Positions 1 to 5,270 of a stretch of 5,270 bases of DNA are shown here, in pieces. Position 1 is the first letter of the stretch; each line of letters starts with the position of its first letter. The DNA comes from Chloroflexota bacterium (GTDB taxonomy: Bacteria; Chloroflexota; Anaerolineae; Promineifilales; Promineifilaceae), in the NCBI GenBank assembly GCA_008501785.1, contig QQUD01001117.1:1-5270 (forward strand), in the 5' to 3' direction. Under the pieces are notes generated by a model, which was given only the letters and a program-made list of their open reading frames with translations, did not search any database and was not told the DNA's origin. The translations under genes were made by a program, and so were the position numbers.

Positions 1-972
1 TTGCTGGGTTTAGGTGCATTTTTGATCATCAAGTATTGGCGGCAGCATCGCCCACACATGCCGAAGACCAAAGAAATCGCCTACGAAAAACCGGGCAAAC
101 TGCCTCCAGCTTTTGTTGGCATGCTGCTAACCCCAGGTGCAGAACCTGGCTGGGGACATGCATTGGGCACGCTGTTTGATTTAGCCGACCGGGGTGTTCT
201 CGAAATTGACGAACTGCCTGATAAAAAATGGTACCGGCAACATGACTTTGTGATTCGGTTGGTGAAACGGCCGTCTTCCCTGCAACAACACGAACAAGCC
301 TTGCTCGATCTGCTCTTTGACACCAAAAAGGGATGGGTAGAAGAAATCGAAATGTCGAAACTGAGTAGTCAAGTCAATACATCTGGCTGGAAAACTTTCA
401 CCAACATGCTCAAAGACGAGTTTGAAGCGGCTGGCTACATCAGCAAAGAGCGCAAAGAAGCGCGTAAGAATTTAGTCATTGCAGGTGTCTTGCTCCTGGC
501 GTTGATGGTTGTCTTGCTCATCCCTGCACTTGTTTTCTTAAACGTGTTTGGGTTGGCTGTGCTCATGCTCGTTGGCCTCTGCTTTTTGCTGGCGATGTTG
601 GCATTTATTATGAGCTCGGCTTTGTCGCCTTTGAGTGATTTGGGAGTAGAAACGGCCGTAACCTGGCAACCCTTCCAAAACTATCTACAACAAGTCTCCC
701 GCAAAAAAGCAGCCATCACCCGTCCTGACATCTTCGAGTTATTTATGCCCTATGTTGCCTCCCTCGGTCTACTGCATAGCTGGGCCAAACGGTTCGAAAA
801 AGAAGGCGTCACCACATTGCCACACTACTTCCATGCCCTCCCAGGCAGCACCAACCAAATAGCTGCATTCGTCGCCATGACAGCGGCCACCCAAACCTCC
901 AGTGGTTCAGCCGCAGGCGCAGGCGCTGCTGGAGCCGGTGCTGCGGGCGGTGGTGCCAGCGGCGCTGGGTAA
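1..972 (+). CDS. DUF2207-family membrane protein, C-terminal part (5' end outside window)
   Basis: Function is unknown. The family consists of predicted bacterial membrane proteins with an outer N-terminal domain, a membrane anchor and a cytoplasmic C-terminal region; only the latter part is here (323 residues of a protein usually near 600). Residues 1-11 are the end of a membrane helix followed by a basic stretch (KYWRQHR). Residues 28-43 (YEKPGKLPPAFVGMLL) and 57-70 (TLFDLADRGVLEID) match the conserved start of the cytoplasmic domain. Two adjacent hydrophobic helices lie at about 157-180 and 182-206. After them come the family-typical TWQPFQNYL (221-229) and a segment LFMPYVASLGLLHSWAKRFE (247-266). 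The protein ends in a Gly/Ala tail (301-323), common in this family. The TTG at base 1 is in frame but is most likely an internal Leu codon at the window edge, not the start. The stop abuts a hairpin terminator, so this is probably the last gene of its transcript. Confidence 0.85.
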   Translation: MLGLGAFLIIKYWRQHRPHMPKTKEIAYEKPGKLPPAFVGMLLTPGAEPGWGHALGTLFDLADRGVLEIDELPDKKWYRQHDFVIRLVKRPSSLQQHEQALLDLLFDTKKGWVEEIEMSKLSSQVNTSGWKTFTNMLKDEFEAAGYISKERKEARKNLVIAGVLLLALMVVLLIPALVFLNVFGLAVLMLVGLCFLLAMLAFIMSSALSPLSDLGVETAVTWQPFQNYLQQVSRKKAAITRPDIFELFMPYVASLGLLHSWAKRFEKEGVTTLPHYFHALPGSTNQIAAFVAMTAATQTSSGSAAGAGAAGAGAAGGGASGAG

Positions 973-1020
973 AAAAGACAGAGACAGAGCAAGGTGTTCT
1001 GTTTCTGTCTCTTATCTTTA
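971..1020 (+). terminator. Hairpin terminator after the DUF2207 gene
   Basis: Bases 976-990 pair with 996-1010 (15 pairs, two of them G-U in the plus-strand RNA) around a 5-base loop AAGGT. An A-run (971-976) precedes the stem and overlaps the stop codon; a pyrimidine-rich but interrupted tail (1011-1019) follows. The G-U pairs work only in the plus-strand transcript, which fits termination of the upstream gene. The broken U-tract makes strong intrinsic termination uncertain. Confidence 0.6.
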
Positions 1021-1106
1021 CCTCCTCCACTTCCCACTACCCACGTAAGAGAACAGGCAACTGAGTGCGTCATAGAAGTTGTAGAAAATGATGAACTGCG
1101 AAACTC

Positions 1107-1113
1107 AGGAGAG
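1107..1113 (+). promoter_or_regulatory. Shine-Dalgarno site of the oxidoreductase gene
   Basis: AGGAGAG lies 5 bases before the ATG at 1119 and supports that start. The rest of the 146-bp gap after the terminator shows no convincing -35/-10 pair, so the promoter is not located. Confidence 0.7.
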
Positions 1114-1118
1114 CACAC

Positions 1119-2495
1119 ATGCAAAAGTTTGATGTAATTTGGATAGGAACAGGACAGGCAACAGGAACTGTTGTGCCACGTCTTGCTAATTCAGGAAAAA
1201 CAGTTGCTATTGTAGAAGGCGGACGCTTCGGCGGCAGTTGTGTCAATTATGGCTGTACCCCCACAAAAACAATCGTTGCCAGCGCACGTGCCGCCCACAT
1301 GGCCCGACGTGGCGCAGACTTTGGCGTCATTACTGGCGACATCCAGATTGATTTTGCGAAAGTAATGGAACGGCAAAACAAAATGCGAAACGGTGCCAGC
1401 CACGGATTAGAAAACTGGCTGCGCGGCATGGAAAATGTGTCTGTTTTTGCCGGATTTGGCACGTTTGTTGACACACACACGATTGCAGTCAACGATGAAC
1501 AAATCGAAGGGGAAACAATTGTGATTAACGCGGGTGGCCGCGCACGCATTCATCCTATCCCAGGGATTGATGAGGTGGATTGGTTGGATAACGGCCGTTT
1601 GCTCGACCTCACAGAACTTCCCGACCACCTCGTCATCGTCGGTGGCAGCTACATCGGGCTGGAATTTGCGCAGGCATTCCGCCGTTTGGGCAGCGAAGTC
1701 ACCGTCATTGAACGCGGCGCACACATCATGTTCCGTGAAGACGAAGATATTGCCGCCGCTACCCAAGAATTTCTTGAAAAAGAAGGCATCACCTTCCACA
1801 CCAGCGCAAGCGTTACCCAATTGGCGCAAGAATCGCCAAACAACATCGATGTTTTCTTTGAAAAAGATGGTAAATCGCAACAAGTTCGTGGGACACATTT
1901 GCTGCTGGCCGTTGGACGCATTCCCAACAGCGACCGCCTGAATCTGGAAGCAGCCGGTGTAGAAACCAACGAACGCAGTTTCATTCAAGTCAACGATGTG
2001 ATGCAAACCAACATTCCGCACATTTACGCAGTGGGCGACATCAACGGCGAAGGCGCATTCACCCACACATCTGTCAACGACGGCGAAATCTTCTGGGACT
2101 TTTACAGCGGCGACGATGACCGCAAACTCTCCGAACGCATTACAACCTATGCCATGTTCGTAGACCCACCGCTAGGCCGCGTGGGCATGAGCGAAAAAGA
2201 AGCACGCAATAGCGGGCGCAATGTGCTAATGGCAACTCGCCCCATGAAAACCATTTCCCGCGCCAAAGAAAAAGATGAAACGGCCGGTCTCGTCAAAATT
2301 TTGGTCGATGCCGACACCGAACAATTTCTCGGGGCAGCCATTCTCGGCGTGGGCGGTGACGAAATCATCAACATGTTCACCACGTTCATGTACACCAAAC
2401 AATCGTACAAACTATTCCGCAAAGCCATCCTGACACACCCCACCGTCGCCGAACTCATGCCCTGGATTCTGGACGACTTAAAGCCATTAACTTAA
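1119..2495 (+). CDS. FAD-dependent pyridine nucleotide-disulfide oxidoreductase (class I; MerA/lipoamide-dehydrogenase-like)
   Basis: A cytoplasmic flavoenzyme that should pass electrons between NAD(P)H and a disulfide or other acceptor through FAD and a redox-active cysteine pair. The 458-residue length is normal for the family. In order: FAD-binding GTGQATG (10-16) with ribose-binding E33; redox motif C41-VNYG-C46 followed by TPTK; NAD(P)-binding GGSYIG (175-180) with an acidic E198 at the end of the next strand, which by analogy favours NADH; second FAD motif YAVGD ending at D307; and a C-terminal dimerisation domain with catalytic dyad H440 (HPTVAE) and E445. C41 and C46 are the only cysteines in the protein. 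It lacks both the heavy-metal-binding N-terminal domain and the C-terminal cysteine pair of true mercuric reductases, so a mercury role is unsupported. No lipoyl-complex gene is adjacent, so the lipoamide role is not supported by context either. The physiological acceptor is unknown. ATG start is backed by AGGAGAG. Confidence 0.9.
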   Translation: MQKFDVIWIGTGQATGTVVPRLANSGKTVAIVEGGRFGGSCVNYGCTPTKTIVASARAAHMARRGADFGVITGDIQIDFAKVMERQNKMRNGASHGLENWLRGMENVSVFAGFGTFVDTHTIAVNDEQIEGETIVINAGGRARIHPIPGIDEVDWLDNGRLLDLTELPDHLVIVGGSYIGLEFAQAFRRLGSEVTVIERGAHIMFREDEDIAAATQEFLEKEGITFHTSASVTQLAQESPNNIDVFFEKDGKSQQVRGTHLLLAVGRIPNSDRLNLEAAGVETNERSFIQVNDVMQTNIPHIYAVGDINGEGAFTHTSVNDGEIFWDFYSGDDDRKLSERITTYAMFVDPPLGRVGMSEKEARNSGRNVLMATRPMKTISRAKEKDETAGLVKILVDADTEQFLGAAILGVGGDEIINMFTTFMYTKQSYKLFRKAILTHPTVAELMPWILDDLKPLT

Positions 2496-2498
2496 TTC

Positions 2499-2569
2499 GG
2501 TAGATACAGATTGGTAAATTACGGATGAATCGAATCTTAATCTGTAATTTACCAATCTGTATTTATTTT
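2499..2569 (+). terminator. Long AT-rich hairpin after the oxidoreductase gene, likely terminator or mobile inverted repeat
   Basis: Two arms, 2504-2522 and 2544-2562, are perfect 19-bp inverted repeats (ATACAGATTGGTAAATTAC and its complement). In the plus-strand RNA, pairing extends on both sides through G-U wobbles to about 28 pairs (2499-2526 with 2540-2567), with a 13-base loop. A T-rich run overlaps and follows the 3' arm. It starts 4 bases after the stop codon. The stem is far longer and more AT-rich than an ordinary terminator, so it may be a dispersed palindromic repeat that also serves as the boundary between the convergent genes. Confidence 0.6.
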
Positions 2570-2590
2570 GACCCTATTTGGTTCATGGTC

Positions 2591-2623
2591 AGGTGCAACG
2601 CACTTTTGAAGTACATCGCAACT
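2591..2623 (-). repeat. Degenerate palindrome downstream of the PARG gene
   Basis: Arms 2591-2605 and 2609-2623 flank a 3-base loop. As DNA or plus-strand RNA only 11 of 15 positions pair. In the minus-strand RNA three of the four mismatches become G-U pairs, giving 14 of 15. The structure therefore fits the transcript of the minus-strand gene ending at 2687. No U-run follows on the minus strand, so a classic intrinsic terminator is not supported. It could be a decayed copy of a dispersed palindromic repeat. Confidence 0.4.
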
Positions 2624-2686
2624 TTTTAACTAAATGTTGAACGAGCGCAGTATAAAGTTGCAAACGGCTTTAAAGTCAAGTGGTTA

Positions 2687-3526
2687 TCAAAATATATTTG
2701 CAAATTCCCGGTAAATCTCTTGTGACTTTGATCGATCTAACACTGCAAATACGATTCGTTCAAACTGATTATAAAACTGTCCGCCTTCATATAAATGAGT
2801 AGCAAATTGTCTTGCTATTGTTTCGGGTTTATTTCCAAATACACCACATCCCCATGCACCGAGAACCAGCGTTTGATGACCATTAGCTAATGCCAGCAAT
2901 AGAACTTTCCCGATTCGATTAAGCATCGTTGGCTCAATTTGTGAAATGTTTTCAAGCTGGTTTTTGCGCACGGCTCCGGCGTTTACAGCAGGTGCAGTGA
3001 TGATGGAGAGGGGATACGGCCGTTCCAATAGCCTACCCTCATCATCTCGAAAAACTGGCACGTCGGGTGAGTAAATCATGTAATCGGAATATAACAATGA
3101 TTTATGATGTCGATTATATTCATACATCTCACTCATTTGGTTAATACAGGGAAACATACCCGAAGACCTTGCCAAACTCTCCTCTTGGGCTTGACTACCT
3201 CCAAGAAATCCACCACCAGGATTACGTGCCGAGGCAAAATTTAATGCAACAACGGAATAATTTTTTTTAACAACAAGTCGATGTGAAGCATCTAATGTTG
3301 TTTCATTTGTTACCTCAAATTGCGTTGGTTTGGCAGTTCTAAATTCAGAAAGCTGGGTTGCTAATGAAGTAAAATCATCTGGATGGAAGAGTTTAGATCC
3401 CTTAACCGCTTGTTGAAGCCTATCCCCAACCTGCACAAGCATCCCCGAAGCTGTTTGATAATGTCCCGCTTCCAATATTTCTAATGTTTCTGCGGCAGTA
3501 TTCGCCCTTTTTTGTCTGTTTCCCAT
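2687..3526 (-). CDS. Bacterial-type poly(ADP-ribose) glycohydrolase, TIGR02452/DUF2263 macrodomain family
   Basis: Predicted cytoplasmic hydrolase that removes ADP-ribose from poly(ADP-ribose) or related adducts. The 279-residue length fits the family, and both ends appear intact. The N-terminal helix (residues 1-40, with RANTAAETLEILEAGHY) is typical. The core strand VVALNFASARNPGGGFLGG leads into the PARG signature: GGG at 104-106 and QEE at 114-116, with E116 the expected catalytic acid. A second glycine-rich loop, LGAWGCGVFGN (222-232), matches the phosphate-binding loop of macrodomains. ATG start at 3526 is preceded by GAGGGTG (3531-3537), so the start is well placed. It lies 23 bp after the glycosyltransferase stop on the same strand, so co-transcription is possible. 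Sampled stretches are only about 32-38% GC against over 55% in the neighbour, suggesting a different origin. No ADP-ribosyltransferase is visible, so its substrate source is unknown. Confidence 0.88.
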   Translation of the reverse strand: MGNRQKRANTAAETLEILEAGHYQTASGMLVQVGDRLQQAVKGSKLFHPDDFTSLATQLSEFRTAKPTQFEVTNETTLDASHRLVVKKNYSVVALNFASARNPGGGFLGGSQAQEESLARSSGMFPCINQMSEMYEYNRHHKSLLYSDYMIYSPDVPVFRDDEGRLLERPYPLSIITAPAVNAGAVRKNQLENISQIEPTMLNRIGKVLLLALANGHQTLVLGAWGCGVFGNKPETIARQFATHLYEGGQFYNQFERIVFAVLDRSKSQEIYREFANIF

Positions 3527-3530
3527 AAAT

Positions 3531-3537
3531 CACCCTC
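3531..3537 (-). promoter_or_regulatory. Shine-Dalgarno site of the PARG gene
   Basis: Read on the minus strand this is GAGGGTG, 4 bases before the ATG (7 from the GAGG core). It lies between the glycosyltransferase stop and the PARG start, so translation of PARG initiates independently whether or not the mRNA is shared. Confidence 0.6.
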
Positions 3538-3549
3538 AATTGTTAAAAT

Positions 3550-5270
3550 TTATTTCAAAGTAAATACTAGATAACTGCCTTCAGCAATGGAAAAGGCTGG
3601 TTCCAAATGGTTGGTGCGGAAATTGGAGAGAACGGCCGTTTCCACCCCACTCTGACTCTCAGGACTCTCCACAATAAAATCCAACCCCGTTTGGAAGATG
3701 AGCACATGCGTCACGCCCTCTTCACGGAGGGCAACGGCAATACTTTCCGCATCTCCATGCAGGTAAACGAGGTGGTCAAATGCATCCAGAATACTGTCTG
3801 GGTGACAGTCGAGATCGCAGTAATAGCTGCGCGGTTCCCAGAAGAACTTGACAACGGCATCCGGCGGTAGCTGCTCGTTGAGTGCCTGCATCGCCGCGTA
3901 ATGTGCGCCTAGCCGCCGCGTTAAATGTTCATCGCGGGTTTCGGCTCCGCTCAGGTACGCCCACGGTTGGGCAGGAATCCATTCCCACAACTGATTCAAC
4001 CCAATCAGCAGCAGCACAAACGCCAGTCCCATATTCAAAAATCGGCGCAGCGAAAATTGCTCATGGTCAAATTCTCGAATCTCCTCAAACACCCATGCCA
4101 GCACCGGACACAGAAGCGTAAACATCGGCAGCAGCAGCCGCGTCTGCCACAACCCTTGCGACCCAATCACCCCCACTACCCAAAATAAATAATATGCCAA
4201 CGAGACTAATAGAATCGTTCTCAAGGAATTATTTGGACGCGGAAGGACGCGGAAGGACGCGGGGTTTTCTTTTTCTTCATCAGCGTTTATCATGTCAATC
4301 TGCGTCCCATTTTTCTTCCTAAATGCGTAAAACAACACAAACGGCAGGAAAGCGAGGAAAAGCGCACCGGTACGGCCGTCTTGGCTCGCATCACGAATTC
4401 CCAGCATCATGTCGTAGGGCAAACGCAACATGGCAATGATGTCAAAGCCAATGCCGCTGCCTGAGTTGCTGTAGCCTGCTGCACGGAATTCGTCCCAAAA
4501 CAGGCCATTGAACACAAATGGATAAACAGGATTGCCGGTAAAAATCGCATTTTTGATGAGCCAGGGGGCGAGGACAAGAACGGCCGTTCCCGCAAACACA
4601 ACCACCGGCTTCACCCCAGCCCGCCAATCACGCCGCCCCTGCCACAACAGCAGCAGTCCTAGCGCCGCGGGCCCCACAACACTCGTATATTTCATGCTCA
4701 TCGCCAGCCCCGCAAACACCCCGCTCACCGCCAACCACCGAAGATCATAAGATTGGACGCGGAAAGACGCGGAAGACGCTGAAACTTTCTTCTCATCAGC
4801 GTTAATCTGCGTTAATCTGCGTCCCATATTCCCTTTCTGCCATTTTAAGAAGGCGTAAACAGCCCCGGCGTTGAAGAAGGCCAGCCCGAGGTCGTTGTAG
4901 CTCCAGGTAGAGAGGGTGAGCACCATCGGCGTGGCGTAGAGGAACAAAACGGCCGTCCAGCCATCCTTTAACCCAAAATGCTCCCGCGCAAACGCATACA
5001 CCATGCCGCCGAGTACAAACAAAAACAAAATATGGACCAACTGTGCCGCCACTTCCCCGCGAATCCCTATCGCCAATAAAAACCACATTTGGAACAGCGA
5101 CGGGAAGTTTAAATGCGGAATGTCAATTCCTCCCACAATGCGCCCTGCTTCCAAATACAGCTTTGGACCTTTCAAATGGTAAAATAGGCCATCCCAGCTT
5201 GTTGGGGGCAGCATTGCCAGCGTGATTGCCATAAACACGACGATAAAGATGTAAATGGCAATGGGACGAG
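3550..5270 (-). CDS. GT-C type membrane glycosyltransferase (PMT/ArnT-like, GT39/GT83-like), 5' end outside window
   Basis: Predicted polytopic enzyme that transfers a sugar from a polyprenyl-phosphate carrier on the outer face of the cytoplasmic membrane. A GTG at 5236-5238 could be read as a start, but the frame stays open to the window edge and encodes a hydrophobic run RPIAIYIFIV joined to the next residues, so the true start is probably upstream. Numbering from that GTG: SWDGLFYHL (14-22) carries the Asp expected in the first outer loop (D16). Hydrophobic helices follow at about 46-84, 94-133, 167-199, 211-229, 290-306, 339-359, 368-385 and 400-420. Family hallmarks are GVFAGLAMSMKYT (173-185), PWLIKN (225-230) and GNPVYPF (235-241). 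A soluble tail covers 430-562. Two repeat-derived inserts (138-162 and 310-336) lengthen loops between helices; flanking basic residues suggest these loops are cytoplasmic. The acceptor is unknown. Confidence 0.85.
   Translation of the reverse strand, partial: RPIAIYIFIVVFMAITLAMLPPTSWDGLFYHLKGPKLYLEAGRIVGGIDIPHLNFPSLFQMWFLLAIGIRGEVAAQLVHILFLFVLGGMVYAFAREHFGLKDGWTAVLFLYATPMVLTLSTWSYNDLGLAFFNAGAVYAFLKWQKGNMGRRLTQINADEKKVSASSASFRVQSYDLRWLAVSGVFAGLAMSMKYTSVVGPAALGLLLLWQGRRDWRAGVKPVVVFAGTAVLVLAPWLIKNAIFTGNPVYPFVFNGLFWDEFRAAGYSNSGSGIGFDIIAMLRLPYDMMLGIRDASQDGRTGALFLAFLPFVLFYAFRKKNGTQIDMINADEEKENPASFRVLPRPNNSLRTILLVSLAYYLFWVVGVIGSQGLWQTRLLLPMFTLLCPVLAWVFEEIREFDHEQFSLRRFLNMGLAFVLLLIGLNQLWEWIPAQPWAYLSGAETRDEHLTRRLGAHYAAMQALNEQLPPDAVVKFFWEPRSYYCDLDCHPDSILDAFDHLVYLHGDAESIAVALREEGVTHVLIFQTGLDFIVESPESQSGVETAVLSNFRTNHLEPAFSIAEGSYLVFTLK
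4233..4310 (-). repeat. In-frame repeat element, copy A, inside the glycosyltransferase gene
   Basis: A 78-bp element, exactly 26 codons, related to copy B at 4753-4827. One end is a run of the 10-bp unit GGACGCGGAA (4235-4262, nearly three copies); the other has CAGCGTTTAT...CTGCGTCC, the partly complementary arm. It encodes about residues 310-336, including INADE and PASFRV, between two membrane helices. One base is missing relative to copy B in the 5' arm as read on the minus strand, and the exit frame differs, yet there is no stop and the gene remains open. Confidence 0.75.
4753..4827 (-). repeat. In-frame repeat element, copy B, inside the glycosyltransferase gene
   Basis: A 75-bp element, exactly 25 codons. 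Arms 4755-4782 and 4796-4824 are imperfect inverted repeats, each built from roughly 10-bp units: GGACGCGGAA-like on one side and GTTAATCTGC in tandem (4801-4820) on the other. It encodes residues 138-162, with TQINADEKK and SASFRV, between two membrane helices. The peptide is hydrophilic and lacks the family motifs found on either side, as expected for an inserted loop. Confidence 0.75.

Larger units (their letters stand above)
267..4956. repeat. Highly iterated palindrome ACGGCCGT, eight scattered copies
   Basis: Exact copies start at 267, 652, 1591, 3016, 3632, 4372, 4580 and 4949; the entry spans the first to last copy and the sites are isolated 8-mers. About 0.08 copies of a given 8-mer are expected in a window of this size with even base use. 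Seven of the eight extend to AACGGCCGT on at least one strand, and three are the 10-bp palindrome AACGGCCGTT (1590, 3631, 4579). All are inside genes, in all three codon phases. A near-miss, ACGGCCGG, is at 2280. Confidence 0.75.

Noticed and set aside
1534..1941. 135-residue open frame on the plus strand in another frame of the oxidoreductase gene
   Set aside because: Low-complexity, Ser/Pro/Lys-rich translation inside a well-supported gene; a shadow.
1407..2066. 219-residue open frame on the minus strand inside the oxidoreductase gene
   Set aside because: It lies wholly antisense to a gene with complete catalytic motifs, shows no recognisable domain and has no ribosome site; it is a coding shadow.
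2618..2661. 8-bp inverted repeat GCAACTTT/AAAGTTGC with a 28-base spacer
   Set aside because: Too short and widely spaced to separate from chance, and its left half is already used by the 2591-2623 hairpin.
3553..3590. Possible promoter for the PARG gene (TTGCTG and TATTTA)
   Set aside because: Spacing is about 15 bases and both boxes lie in the coding end of the upstream gene; match quality is too weak to call.
3607..4188. Three short plus-strand open frames opposite the glycosyltransferase
   Set aside because: They are antisense to conserved membrane-protein coding sequence, have no domain and no start signal.
4235..4262. Short tandem repeat considered as a CRISPR fragment
   Set aside because: Units are 10 bp with no spacers and lie inside a translated gene; they belong to the inverted-repeat element.
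2687..5270. PARG plus neighbour as a DarTG-like toxin-antitoxin or defence pair
   Set aside because: The neighbour is a GT-C membrane glycosyltransferase, not an ADP-ribosyltransferase; nothing else in the window supports a defence module.

Overview
The window looks like bacterial chromosome from a mid-GC organism. My best guess is Chloroflexota (Anaerolineae/Caldilineae-like), from the combination of a DUF2207 membrane protein, a long GT-C glycosyltransferase of the kind abundant there, and repetitive DNA inserted in frame into coding sequence. This placement is inferred and no marker gene is present.

Layout. The plus strand starts inside a DUF2207-family membrane protein (1-972), whose stop runs into a hairpin terminator. 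A complete FAD/NAD(P)H disulfide oxidoreductase with its own Shine-Dalgarno follows (1119-2495). Two genes on the minus strand face it: a GT-C type multi-membrane-span glycosyltransferase cut by the right window edge (3550 to beyond 5270) and, 23 bp downstream of its stop, a bacterial-type poly(ADP-ribose) glycohydrolase with a macrodomain fold (2687-3526). The convergent gap (2496-2686) holds a very long AT-rich hairpin and a second, degenerate one.

Function. The four genes do not form an obvious pathway. The oxidoreductase has the redox-active CxxxxC pair and the C-terminal His-Glu dyad but no mercury-specific cysteines. The PARG-like protein has the GGG...QEE signature, stands alone without a visible ADP-ribosyltransferase, and is much AT-richer than its neighbours, so it may be acquired. 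The glycosyltransferase probably moves a sugar from a lipid carrier on the outer side of the membrane.

The most interesting signals are at DNA level. (1) Two copies of a ~75-78 bp imperfect inverted-repeat element sit in frame inside the glycosyltransferase gene and are translated as extra inter-helix loops. They enter and leave the element in different reading frames but share the middle frame. (2) The palindromic octamer ACGGCCGT occurs eight times in 5.3 kb, in all three codon phases and on genes of both orientations, like the HIP1 palindrome of cyanobacteria. Neither is explained by the protein annotation.
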